Of a stretch of 64,000 nucleotides of DNA, positions 23,156 to 32,932 are shown piece by piece. The notes under the pieces were generated by a model. It was not told the DNA's origin and ran no database searches. It saw only the letters and a program-made list of their open reading frames with translations. The DNA lies in assembly GCA_964568855.1 (NCBI GenBank), contig CAZMSD010000006.1:62001-126000 (forward strand), in the 5' to 3' direction. Position 1 is the first letter of the stretch; every line of letters begins with the position of its first letter. The position numbers and the translations under genes were made by a program. Source of the stretch: CAZMSD01 sp964568855 (GTDB lineage: Bacteria; CAIWAD01).

Positions 23156-25141
23156 ATGACTCAAGGCAACGAATTCGGCCTCTACCTGGCGCTGATTCCG
23201 TTGCTGCCCCTGGCGGGGGCGGTGCTCAACGGTCTCTTCGGACGCTACACCAGCGCCCGCGTGTCCGGGCTCTTCGCATCCGCCGCCATCGGCGCCTCCT
23301 TCGTCCTCGCCCTGCTGTTGTTCTTCCGGCTGGGAGAGCTGCCTCCCGAGGCCCGCAGCATCAGCGTGAGCTACGTGGACTGGATCAGGGCGGGCGGCCT
23401 GCAGCTCGACTGGCAGCTGCTGCTGGATCCCCTCTCCATGGTCTATGCCCTCTTCGTCTCGGGCGTGGCCACGCTGATCCACGTCTACAGCATCGGCTAC
23501 ATGGCCAAGGAGCCCTGCTTCGCCCGCTACTTCGCCTACCTGAACCTCTTCTGTTTCAGCATGCTGATCCTGGTGCTGGGGGGTAATTACCTGGTGATGT
23601 TCCTCGGCTGGGAGGGCGTGGGGCTCTGTTCCTACCTGCTGATCGGCTTCTGGTTCGGCGACCGGGAGAAGGCCAGCGCGGGGAAAAAGGCCTTCATCGT
23701 CAACCGCATCGGGGATTTCGGCTTTCTGCTGGCCCTGTTCCTGCTGTTCTCGCAGCTGGGCACCCTGGACTACGGTGGCGTTTTCAGCGAAATCGGCGGT
23801 TATCCGCAGGGCCACTGGCTGCCCACGGCGGCGGCCCTGCTGCTTTTTCTCGGCGCGGTGGGCAAGAGCGCGCAGATCCCGCTCTACGTCTGGCTGCCCG
23901 ACGCCATGGCCGGCCCTACGCCGGTGTCCGCCCTGATCCACGCCGCCACCATGGTCACCGCCGGGATCTACATGATCGGGCGCAGTCACGCCATCTACAC
24001 CCTGGCTCCCGAAGCCCTGCTGGTGGTGGCGGTGGTGGGCGCCCTGACGGCCCTTTTCGCCGCCACAATCGGTCTGGCGCAGAACGACATCAAGAAGGTG
24101 CTGGCCTATTCCACGGTCTCGCAGCTGGGCTACATGTTCCTGGGGATGGGCGTGGGCGCCTACACCGCGGGCCTGTTCCACGTCCTGACGCACGCCTTTT
24201 TCAAGGCGCTGCTGTTTCTCGGGGCGGGCGCCGTGATCCACGCCCTGCATCACGTGTATCACGAAGTCGGCGAGCACCACCGCGACGCCCAGGACATGCG
24301 CAACATGGGCGGGCTGCGCCGGCGCCTCCCGGTGACCTACTGGACCTTCCTGGCGGCGACGCTGGCCATCGCCGGCTTCCCGCCGTTCGCGGGCTTCTTC
24401 TCGAAGGACGAGATCCTCTGGCAGGCCTTCAACACCGGGCACTGGCCGCTCTGGCTGATGGGCCTGCTGGCCGCGGGACTCACCAGCTTCTACATGTTCC
24501 GGCTGCTCTTCATGACCTTCCACGGCACCTACCGCGGCCGCGAGGGCGAGGAGCGGCACTTCAGGGAGAACCCCCCGTCGATCCTGCTGCCCCTGGTTCT
24601 GCTGGCGGTCCTCTCAATGGTCGCGGGATTCTGGGGCCTGCCGCATTTCCTCGATTTCGCGCACCTGGGGAACCGCTTCGACGACTACCTGGCGCCCGTG
24701 TTCCACGCCGGCACCGACCTGCACTTCCAGCAGGAGCTGGTGACACACGGCAGCGCGGCGCTTGAGTGGCTGCTGGCCCTGCTCGCGGTGGGTGTCGCCG
24801 TCGCGGGACTGCTGGCGGCCCGGCGGATGTATCTCGCGGATCCCGCGCTGCCCGGGCGGCTGGCGCAGCGCCATCCGAAACTCTATGATCGCCTGCTCAA
24901 CAAGTGGTACGTGGACGAGCTCTACGAGCGCGTCGTGGTCAAGCCGGTCCGCGCGCTCTGCGATTTCTTCTGGCACCACGTGGACGAGCTGGTGATCGAC
25001 GGGCTGGTGAACGGGCTGGCTAGGGCCTGCAAAGAGGGCGGGAACCTGGTCCGCCGGCTGCAGTCGGGGCGCCTGCCCCAGTACCTGGCGGCCATGGCGC
25101 TGGGCCTGACGGCGATCCTGGGCTGGATTTTCTATCTGTAG
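23156..25141 (+). CDS. nuoL: NADH-quinone oxidoreductase subunit L, antiporter-like
   Basis: 661 residues, close to the E. coli length (613). Antiporter-fold signatures are WEGVGLCSYLLIGFWF (TM5 glutamate), VGKSAQIPLYVWLPDAMAGP (TM7 lysine and loop), SALIHAATMVTAGIYM, QNDIKKVLAYSTVSQLGYMF and THAFFKALLFLGAG. A long C-terminal amphipathic helix region (KWYVDELYERVVVKP) is present. It is a proton-pumping membrane subunit, 9 nt before nuoM. Confidence 0.96.
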   Translation: MTQGNEFGLYLALIPLLPLAGAVLNGLFGRYTSARVSGLFASAAIGASFVLALLLFFRLGELPPEARSISVSYVDWIRAGGLQLDWQLLLDPLSMVYALFVSGVATLIHVYSIGYMAKEPCFARYFAYLNLFCFSMLILVLGGNYLVMFLGWEGVGLCSYLLIGFWFGDREKASAGKKAFIVNRIGDFGFLLALFLLFSQLGTLDYGGVFSEIGGYPQGHWLPTAAALLLFLGAVGKSAQIPLYVWLPDAMAGPTPVSALIHAATMVTAGIYMIGRSHAIYTLAPEALLVVAVVGALTALFAATIGLAQNDIKKVLAYSTVSQLGYMFLGMGVGAYTAGLFHVLTHAFFKALLFLGAGAVIHALHHVYHEVGEHHRDAQDMRNMGGLRRRLPVTYWTFLAATLAIAGFPPFAGFFSKDEILWQAFNTGHWPLWLMGLLAAGLTSFYMFRLLFMTFHGTYRGREGEERHFRENPPSILLPLVLLAVLSMVAGFWGLPHFLDFAHLGNRFDDYLAPVFHAGTDLHFQQELVTHGSAALEWLLALLAVGVAVAGLLAARRMYLADPALPGRLAQRHPKLYDRLLNKWYVDELYERVVVKPVRALCDFFWHHVDELVIDGLVNGLARACKEGGNLVRRLQSGRLPQYLAAMALGLTAILGWIFYL

Positions 25142-25150
25142 GCGCGGTTC

Positions 25151-26638
<1,488 letters not shown>

Positions 26639-26654
26639 CGCACCGGGAGCCCGC

Positions 26655-28091
26655 ATGGATTTGAGCGAACTGAGAATCCTCATCCTGCTGCCCGAGCTGA
26701 TCACGGCCGGCGGAGGCCTCCTGGTGCTGCTGCTGGGGGCCCTGGGAGGCGCGCGGAGCGCCGCGGCCCTGCGCTGGTGCTCGATGGCGGCGGTGCTGGC
26801 GGCCGCCCTGTTCTGCGTCTTTCCGGTTGCGGAGGGTACGGGCTACTTCGGCGCGGCGCTTGCTGATCCACTGGCCTTCGCGGGCCGGATCGTGGTCCTG
26901 GTGACGCTCTTCCTGCTCCTGCTGGGAGGCGAGAAGTATCTCGAGGAGCGGGAGGTCCCGCGCACCGAGTATCACGGCCTGGCCCTCTTCGCCGCCACCG
27001 GCATGCTGGCCCTGGCCTCGGCGGGCGACCTGATCGTGATCTTTCTCGCCGTTGAGATCTTCTCTATCAGCCTCTACAGCATGGCCGGGCTGCTGGGGCG
27101 GCGCCCCGGCTCGCGCGAGGCGGCCATCAAGTATTTCATCACGGGGAGTTTCGCTTCCGGCTTCCTGCTCTTCGGCATGGCGCTGATCTTCGGAGCCGGC
27201 GGCTCGACGAACCTGTCCCAGATCGGGGAAGTCCTCGCCCGGGAAAACGGCACCAACTGGATCGCCCTGGGCGGCGCCCTGCTGATGATGACGGGCTTCC
27301 TGTTCAAGGTGGCGGCGGTGCCCTTCCACAACTGGGCGCCCGACGTCTACGAGGGCAGCCCCACCGCGGTGACGGCCTTCATGAGCACGGCCGCCAAGGC
27401 CGCGGCCTTCGCCGGTTTCGGCCGCGTGATCCTGCCCCTGACGGGCCTGGCGGACGACTGGGTTCCGCTGCTGGGCGCCTGCGCGGCGCTGACCATGATC
27501 CTGGGCAACCTGGCGGCGCTGGTGCAGGAGAACGTCAAGCGCATGCTGGCCTACAGCAGCGTGGCGCACGCCGGCTACCTGCTGCTGGGCGTGATCGCCG
27601 CGGGCCACAGTCCCGAGATGCTGGAATCGGTGATCTTCTACCTGCTGCCCTACGCGCTGGTGAACGTGGCCATGTTCCTGATCGCCGCGGTGATCAGCCG
27701 CCACCACAGCGGAAAGTACCTGGTGGAGGACTACAAGGGCCTGGCCCGGCAGCACCCCTTCGTGGCGCTGCTGATCGGCGTCTTCGTCTTCGCCCTGGCC
27801 GGGATTCCGCCCACCGCGGGCTTCATGGGCAAGTTCTTCCTCTTCTCGGCGGCCATGAAGACGGGGCACGTGGGCCTGGCCGTGCTGGGCGTGCTGACGA
27901 GCGTGGTGAGCGTGTTCTACTACCTGCGGCTGGTGGTCTACGCTTATTTCCACGAACCCGTGGGCCTGCGCACTTCCTACCGCTTTCCGCCGGACCTGCT
28001 GGCGGCCGGCGCCATATCCACGGCGGGCATCCTGCTGCTGGGCGTCTGGCCCGGCCTGTGGCTGCAGCTCACGCGCGGCATCGGCCTGTAG
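26655..28091 (+). CDS. nuoN: NADH-quinone oxidoreductase subunit N, antiporter-like
   Basis: 478 residues, about 14 membrane helices. Signatures are LIVIFLAVEIFSISLYSMAG (TM5 glutamate), FLFKVAAVPFHNWAPDVYEG (TM7 lysine), SPTAVTAFMSTAAKAAAF, QENVKRMLAYSSVAHAGYLL and AGIPPTAGFMGKFFLF. It is the last nuo gene here. Subunits A, B, C, D, G, H and I are not in the window. Confidence 0.96.
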   Translation: MDLSELRILILLPELITAGGGLLVLLLGALGGARSAAALRWCSMAAVLAAALFCVFPVAEGTGYFGAALADPLAFAGRIVVLVTLFLLLLGGEKYLEEREVPRTEYHGLALFAATGMLALASAGDLIVIFLAVEIFSISLYSMAGLLGRRPGSREAAIKYFITGSFASGFLLFGMALIFGAGGSTNLSQIGEVLARENGTNWIALGGALLMMTGFLFKVAAVPFHNWAPDVYEGSPTAVTAFMSTAAKAAAFAGFGRVILPLTGLADDWVPLLGACAALTMILGNLAALVQENVKRMLAYSSVAHAGYLLLGVIAAGHSPEMLESVIFYLLPYALVNVAMFLIAAVISRHHSGKYLVEDYKGLARQHPFVALLIGVFVFALAGIPPTAGFMGKFFLFSAAMKTGHVGLAVLGVLTSVVSVFYYLRLVVYAYFHEPVGLRTSYRFPPDLLAAGAISTAGILLLGVWPGLWLQLTRGIGL

Positions 28092-28262
28092 AACTCCCTC
28101 AGGCGACTGTGCCGGAATCCGTCCAAGCAGGCGCCGCCGGACCGTGACACGCCGGATGACTCAGCGCTGTGCCGGATCCGATCGCCTTCCTTGAATCGTC
28201 CTCTTCGTCAAGTTCCGGCGCCTACCTGCTGATAATGAATGGAAATGGATGGAGGAGAATCG

Positions 28263-29948
28263 ATGAAGCGCGTCCAGTTCATTCCCGGGCTTCTGCTGGC
28301 GGCGATCCTGCTGTTCCCGCTGCTTTCCACCTTCGATGGTGCCCCTGCTTCAGGGGCTGCAGGGAGCGCGATCTTCCGCTCGGCGGCCTTTGCGGCGGAC
28401 ACGCATCAGCAGAAGGTCGGGGCGGCGGACGAGCACGGGAACGACGCCCATTCGCAGGCGGGCGCGGATGCTCAGGACCACGGTGAACACCCCGGCGAAC
28501 CGGCGGAATCCCACTCCGGCTCCGATGATGCGTCACACGGAGAGCTGCACGGCGAGCACGCCGGCGGCCTGGGCGACCGCCTGCCCCTGTGGAGCGTGAT
28601 ACCTTTCGTCGGAATCCTGCTCTCCATCGCCATCTTCCCCCTGGTGGCGCCCCATTTCTGGCATCACCACTTCGGCAAGATCTCGGCCTTCTGGGCCCTG
28701 GTCTTCGCGCTGCCCTTCTGGATCGCCTACGGCCACCACGACGCCCTGCACGCCATCCTGCACATCTACGTCCTGGATTACATTCCCTTCATTATTCTGC
28801 TGGCCGCGCTCTTCGTGATCGCGGGGGGCATCGCCATCCGCGGCAGCCTGGCGGGGACGCCGGCCGTGAACACGCTGATCCTGATCATCGGCACCGCGCT
28901 CTCGAGCTGGATCGGCACCACCGGTTCCTCCATGCTGCTGATCCGGCCCATTCTCAAGTCCAACCAGCGCCGCAAGCACCGGGCGCACGTGGTGATCTTC
29001 TTCATCTTCCTGGTCTCCAACATCGGGGGCAGCCTGACGCCCATCGGCGATCCGCCGCTCTTCCTGGGCTTCCTGCACGGCGTGGACTTCTTCTGGACCC
29101 TGGCCTGCCTGCCGGCCATGACCTTCAACGTGGTGATCCTGCTGGCCCTCTTCTTCCTGCTGGACACCTGGCTGCTGAGGAAGGAGGACCTGCCGCCGGA
29201 CACGACGGAGCGCGAGCCCCTGCGCGTGGAAGGCCTGTTCAACTTCCTGCTGCTGGGCGGGGTGGTGGCCGCCGTGATCCTCTCCGGCGTGTTCAACAGC
29301 CAACCGGCCTTCTTCGACGCCGGACACAACCTGCCCCGCGGGCTGACCCTGATGACCGGCGCCCATCCGCTGGTGATGCCCTGGATCAACATCCTCAGGG
29401 ACGGGGCCATGATCCTGCTGTTGCTGGTCTCGCTGGCGCTGACGAAGAAATCCACCCGCGAGGCCAACGACTTCAACTGGTTCCCGATCCAGGAGGTGGC
29501 CTACCTCTTCGCGGGCATCTTCATGTGCATCATTCCCGCGCTGGAGATCCTCAAGGCCGGCAGCTCCGGCGCGCTGGGTTTCATCGTGGACATGGTGCGC
29601 ACCGATCCCAGCTATTTCTGGATCACGGGAGTGCTTTCCAGCTTCCTGGACAACGCGCCCACCTACTTGACGTTCTTCAATACGGCCCTGGGCTCGCTGA
29701 TGCCCGGGCTGACGGAGGCCCAGGCGGTGCCGCGCCTGATGACCGAGTTCAGCAGCACGCTCCTGGCCATCAGCTGCGGAGCGGTCTTCATGGGCGCCAA
29801 CACCTACATCGGCAACGCGCCCAACTTCATGGTCAAGTCCATCGCCGAGCAGTCGGGGGTGAAGATGCCCAGCTTCTTCGGTTACATGGGCTGGTCGCTG
29901 ATCTTCCTGGTGCCGCTGTTCGTGCTGAATACATTCATCTTTTTCTAG
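28263..29948 (+). CDS. nhaD: NhaD-type Na+/H+ antiporter with His-rich N-terminal extension
   Basis: 561 residues. I use the ATG at 28263 because GGAGGAG lies 5 nt upstream; an in-frame ATG at 28239 has no such site. Residues 1-45 form a signal peptide. Residues 48-99 carry nine histidines among many Asp/Glu (for example DHGEHPGEP, HGELHGEHA), a likely metal- or proton-binding extracytoplasmic tail. About 12 membrane helices follow with the ion-transporter superfamily motifs GTTGSSMLLIRP, SNIGGSLTPIGDPPLF, ELHV-like positions and a late SSFLDNAPTYLTFFNT. It probably exchanges Na+ for H+. It is 171 nt after nuoN, linking sodium handling to the respiratory chain. Confidence 0.88.
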   Translation: MKRVQFIPGLLLAAILLFPLLSTFDGAPASGAAGSAIFRSAAFAADTHQQKVGAADEHGNDAHSQAGADAQDHGEHPGEPAESHSGSDDASHGELHGEHAGGLGDRLPLWSVIPFVGILLSIAIFPLVAPHFWHHHFGKISAFWALVFALPFWIAYGHHDALHAILHIYVLDYIPFIILLAALFVIAGGIAIRGSLAGTPAVNTLILIIGTALSSWIGTTGSSMLLIRPILKSNQRRKHRAHVVIFFIFLVSNIGGSLTPIGDPPLFLGFLHGVDFFWTLACLPAMTFNVVILLALFFLLDTWLLRKEDLPPDTTEREPLRVEGLFNFLLLGGVVAAVILSGVFNSQPAFFDAGHNLPRGLTLMTGAHPLVMPWINILRDGAMILLLLVSLALTKKSTREANDFNWFPIQEVAYLFAGIFMCIIPALEILKAGSSGALGFIVDMVRTDPSYFWITGVLSSFLDNAPTYLTFFNTALGSLMPGLTEAQAVPRLMTEFSSTLLAISCGAVFMGANTYIGNAPNFMVKSIAEQSGVKMPSFFGYMGWSLIFLVPLFVLNTFIFF

Positions 29949-30079
29949 GAATCCGAGACGCGAATTCAGACAGCCCCGAGATCCGATTATCCAGGCCAGG
30001 TGATACATCCGGCCATCGCGGTGCGTGGGCATGGTCGATGATTTGTCGGGAGGCAAAGTACAGACAATCATTAATGTGA

Positions 30080-30124
30080 GACAACCGGCGGGCAAACACG
30101 TAGCGTGTATTTCGTGCGGTTGTC
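30080..30124. repeat. nested hairpin GACAACCG...CGGTTGTC
   Basis: The outer arms GACAACCG (30080-30087) and CGGTTGTC (30117-30124) match perfectly. An inner stem ACACG/CGTGT (30096-30108) has a 3-nt loop, with interior loops of 8 nt on each side. It could be a structured RNA or a protein-binding inverted repeat. Confidence 0.45.
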
Positions 30125-30507
30125 CACCGATCGGCAGCAAGTGTCGAAGAAGATCGTCTTGATTCGGTGATCTGCCCTTTGGATTCACAACATCGAATCC
30201 CTGACAGCCCGTGACACAATCGCCGAACTCCAACAGCATCCGATCATCCCTTTGCGCAGATCCCGGGATGGACCTTCCTGAAGCACCTTAGCCCCGAGTA
30301 CGGTGTAGGTTCAAGGGATGCGGTCCCAGCTGGGTCGTAAACGAAGACGGTTGCACTCGAATCGATGCTTCGCCGGGCGCTCAGACACAGATCCCCACAT
30401 GAAGAAGCAGGCGGAAATGGCTGCACCTGAGGCGGAGGCCTCTCTACGCCATTCCCATTCGAACCAGAGATCCATGTACACCTCACTTGTCTATTTGGAT
30501 AATACAC

Positions 30508-30536
30508 TTGACAAGAAGACAAGTATACTTTACATT
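30508..30536 (+). promoter_or_regulatory. promoter with overlapping TTGTC/GACAA operator-like elements
   Basis: The -35 is a perfect TTGACA (30508-30513), the spacer 17 nt and the -10 TACATT (30531-30536). TTGTC or GACAA occurs four times in about 55 bp (near 30486, 30510, 30518, 30535), including ACTTGTC/GACAAGT as an inverted repeat across the -35. This suggests repressor control of the barrel-protein genes downstream. Confidence 0.55.
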
Positions 30537-30577
30537 GTCAATGAACATGGTGAGCTAAGACAGCAAGGTTGAATGCT

Positions 30578-30943
30578 ATGGCTGCTAAGAGACTTGTCCA
30601 ATCATGGCTGCTGAGTGCTATGGGTAATAAACCACGGCACGACGGCATCACCATAACTCTGAGTCCAGGCACGGCCGGAGGGCGATTGGGGATCGGTTAC
30701 CAGGGCATTTTCACGTTCAAGGACAAGAAAGACCTGGCCATCATCCTCGAATCTCGAGCCGTGCTCCTCCGCACCTGGGGCAGTCCCCTGGAAACGATTG
30801 CGAATCGCACGCTCATGGGGATCGAACTCAGGGGCGCCATCATTTTTCTGTGCAACATCACCGTGGGCTGGTACCGGCCGGTGTCCTCGGGCGAGGGTCC
30901 ATCCGACTCCTTCATGGGCCTGCATGTGGGGGTCGGGATATGA
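30578..30943 (+). CDS. small beta-barrel-like protein, possible fragment
   Basis: 121 residues from ATG 30578 (AAGG 9 nt upstream; an in-frame TTG at 30569 is also possible). No clear signal peptide. From residue ~30 on, alternating hydrophobic strands (GRLGIGYQGIFTF, LAIILESRAVLLRTWG, RGAIIFLCNITVGWYRP, GLHVGVGI) look like consecutive strands of an outer-membrane barrel. The lack of a secretion signal suggests an N-terminally broken copy of a protein like its neighbour, or a misjudged start. Codon use is less GC-rich than nearby housekeeping genes. Confidence 0.5.
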   Translation: MAAKRLVQSWLLSAMGNKPRHDGITITLSPGTAGGRLGIGYQGIFTFKDKKDLAIILESRAVLLRTWGSPLETIANRTLMGIELRGAIIFLCNITVGWYRPVSSGEGPSDSFMGLHVGVGI

Positions 30944-30978
30944 GGGCATGGATTAGACGAAACAGGGAGATCCCCAGA

Positions 30979-31860
30979 ATGATCCGATCCTGGCCCCAAT
31001 ACTGTATCGTATTACTGCTGTCGTTAGTCCTCGTTCTTGTCATATCCAGGCATTGCGATGCAAGCAATGACCGCAACTCCGGAAACCTCGTCTGCGCGGC
31101 CGAAGATGAGGTACAAGAGATTCAAACAACCAGCGGCGCGATGATTCAGGGACGAGTCGTTTCGATTTCGGACAGCACGATTCTGGTCCAGACATCGTAC
31201 GGTGAACTAAACATCCCTGTCGACGAGTTGTCTCAAGTTCGAACCTGGAATGCGGGTCATCCGGAGAGTGCAAATAGGAAGCCCCGCGATCCTAACAGGA
31301 CAAGGCTGTTCCTTGGAACCACAGGTCGTATGCTGAGGAAGGGTGAAGGCTATTTCGCTGACTACGTGCTCTTCTTTCCATTCCTGGCCTATGGCATCAC
31401 GGATCGCGTGACAGTTGGTGCCGGGATTTCGCTTTTCCCAGGTACGACTCGCCAAATACTGTACTTCACACCGAAAGTTGGTCTGATTCAAAACGACGAG
31501 TTCTCACTTGCGACTGGTGCGATGATTGTGCGGCTCCCGAACTCCTCATCTGTTGGACTTGGTTACGGTGTAGGGACGTGGACATGGAAAGCCGGGAGTG
31601 TGACCGCTGGGCTGGGGTACGGGTACGATGATGGGAAACTGGCAGATAAACCATTGGTGACTGGTGGATTCGAGATTCGAGCAGGTGGGCGGATATCCAT
31701 CATTAGTGAGAACTGGCAGTTGCCCGGGGTGGATCACGTACTAACATCACTTGGTGTGAGGTTTAAAGGCACCAGTTTAGCTGCTGACCTGGCATTCATC
31801 CATGAGCTTGGCGCTGACTACGGGCTTATTCCGTTCGTAGACTTCGCATACAGCTTCTGA
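30979..31860 (+). CDS. outer-membrane barrel protein with N-terminal SH3/Sm-like segment
   Basis: 293 residues from ATG 30979 (GGGAG upstream); another in-frame ATG at 30940 overlaps the previous stop. A hydrophobic signal segment (CIVLLLSLVLVLVIS) leads to a small beta domain of the form TSGAMIQGRVVSI with later LVQTSYGELNIPVDEL. Then come about ten amphipathic strands ending DFAYSF with a C-terminal Phe, the usual outer-membrane barrel signature. The ligand is unknown. Lower GC than neighbours suggests recent acquisition. It is probably co-transcribed with the gene before it. Confidence 0.65.
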   Translation: MIRSWPQYCIVLLLSLVLVLVISRHCDASNDRNSGNLVCAAEDEVQEIQTTSGAMIQGRVVSISDSTILVQTSYGELNIPVDELSQVRTWNAGHPESANRKPRDPNRTRLFLGTTGRMLRKGEGYFADYVLFFPFLAYGITDRVTVGAGISLFPGTTRQILYFTPKVGLIQNDEFSLATGAMIVRLPNSSSVGLGYGVGTWTWKAGSVTAGLGYGYDDGKLADKPLVTGGFEIRAGGRISIISENWQLPGVDHVLTSLGVRFKGTSLAADLAFIHELGADYGLIPFVDFAYSF

Positions 31861-31984
31861 GTCGCATACCATGATCCCCGCTTTGCTGGATCGTTATGCG
31901 TCTTGAGTCGTGGCACGCGGCTGAGACGCACGGGTCAGGCGTACAAGTAGTAGAGCGAATGGTTTTAGCCGAAGGAGTACCCTG

Positions 31985-32554
31985 ATGAAAACTCTAAGAA
32001 AGGCAATGCGGTGCTCGATGTGGCTCTTCCTGTTATTCACCCTTGTCGGATGCAGCTCATACATCTCAAGGGAAGCGCAACACAGGTTTCAAGCCCTTGA
32101 AGGGCCATTCACGGTCACTGTGTATCCCGTTAACGTAGTCAAGGGAACCACTGTCGAGCACGATGAAGATCTTGCGCGCAAAGTAATTACGTTTTTGCGC
32201 CAGGAGAATCTGGCTGATCCAGTGCTTGGAACTGCGGCGCTTGAGATACCGGTGAAGTGGGGACACGACCAAGCCAAGATGGCCCAGCAAAGCGCCATCG
32301 CCTTTGCATCCAAGGTGAAAGAAACTGGAATCCAAACAGAGTATGCTCTCCTAGTGGAAATTCTCTGCAATACGAGTGAAACTCGTGTGGGCGGGGTTCA
32401 TTTTTACCTGTCCGACCGGACAGGCAGTCTGGCTAGTGGCGGGCTCACGAACTCCCATTGGGAGAAGTTCCACGAGATTCAACCTCATGATCGCCAGGGT
32501 GGCTACGAGGTCGCAATACGCATGCTTCGCAGAGAGTGGCAGCGAGACGGATGA
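31985..32554 (+). CDS. lipoprotein of unknown function
   Basis: 189 residues. The lipobox LVGC has the lipidated Cys at 23 after a hydrophobic signal (WLFLLFTLVGC). The mature part is mixed alpha/beta (FTVTVYPVNVVKG, EYALLVEILCN, VGGVHFYLSDRTGSLASGG), reminiscent of envelope-associated lipoproteins, but I recognise no family. GAAGGAGTA precedes the ATG. The 124-nt leader contains a GATCC/GGATC hairpin and an imperfect GCGTCT/AGACGC stem. Confidence 0.65.
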   Translation: MKTLRKAMRCSMWLFLLFTLVGCSSYISREAQHRFQALEGPFTVTVYPVNVVKGTTVEHDEDLARKVITFLRQENLADPVLGTAALEIPVKWGHDQAKMAQQSAIAFASKVKETGIQTEYALLVEILCNTSETRVGGVHFYLSDRTGSLASGGLTNSHWEKFHEIQPHDRQGGYEVAIRMLRREWQRDG

Positions 32555-32634
32555 AGCTCAGAGTGAGTATTGCCGCCTAACCAGCAAATGCAGGCGGATT
32601 CGCCTTCGTGTCACATCGCTTGCGGTACAAGCGG

Positions 32635-32690
32635 TCCGCCACATCGCGCACCGCTGATGCGCTATCGTTCCGCCACATGGCGCAGCGCTG
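32635..32690 (+). repeat. 22-bp direct repeat upstream of the XRE regulator gene
   Basis: Two copies of a TCCGCCACAT-SGCGCA-SCGCTG motif (32635-32656 and 32669-32690) differ at two positions with a 34-bp period. A partial third TCCGC follows at 32691. They end about 30 nt before the regulator's start and could be its own operator. Confidence 0.45.
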
Positions 32691-32722
32691 TCCGCAAATC
32701 GATGGATGAACCGTAGAGAGCC

Positions 32723-32932
32723 ATGAAATCCAAGCTTCGCAGGTTCCGCTTCGAGCAGGGTGAAATCAGCCAGCAGCAGTTGGCCGACATGGTCTCCGTG
32801 TCGCGGCAGACCATCGTGGCCATCGAGCGAGGCAACTACAGCCCCTCGGTGAAACTGGCGCTGCTGCTGGCGGAGAAACTCGGTACCACCGTTGAAGAAT
32901 TATTCGAGCTGGAGGATGAGGATCATGCTTAA
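32723..32932 (+). CDS. XRE-family transcriptional regulator
   Basis: 69 residues, a single Cro/C1-type helix-turn-helix. The recognition region is ISQQQLADMVSVSRQTIVAIE with GNYSPSVKLALLLAEKLGTTVEELF. Small stand-alone XRE proteins of this type are commonly followed by a membrane protein, as here. It overlaps the next gene by 8 nt. Likely autoregulatory, perhaps through the direct repeat upstream. Confidence 0.9.
   Translation: MKSKLRRFRFEQGEISQQQLADMVSVSRQTIVAIERGNYSPSVKLALLLAEKLGTTVEELFELEDEDHA

Larger units (their letters stand above)
29949..30577. other. intergenic region with hairpins and a regulated-looking promoter
   Basis: About 630 nt with no believable gene; short frames here lack ribosome binding sites and resemble nothing. 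Composition is less GC-rich than its surroundings. It contains GTGATAC at 30000, GTGACAC at 30211, an inverted repeat ATGATTTGTC/GACAATCAT (30038-30071), the nested hairpin at 30080-30124, and a promoter at 30508-30536 with several TTGTC/GACAA elements. Confidence 0.5.

Noticed and set aside
29935..30522. Two open frames of 90-94 codons on the minus strand after nhaD
   Set aside because: No SD, random-looking residues rich in Arg/Ser/Cys, and they overlap hairpins and the promoter at 30508.
31861..32722. Integron-like gene cassettes with attC sites between the accessory genes
   Set aside because: The imperfect hairpins at 31871-31935 and 32575-32605 lack the paired GTTRRRY/RYYYAAC core boxes of attC, and no integrase is present.
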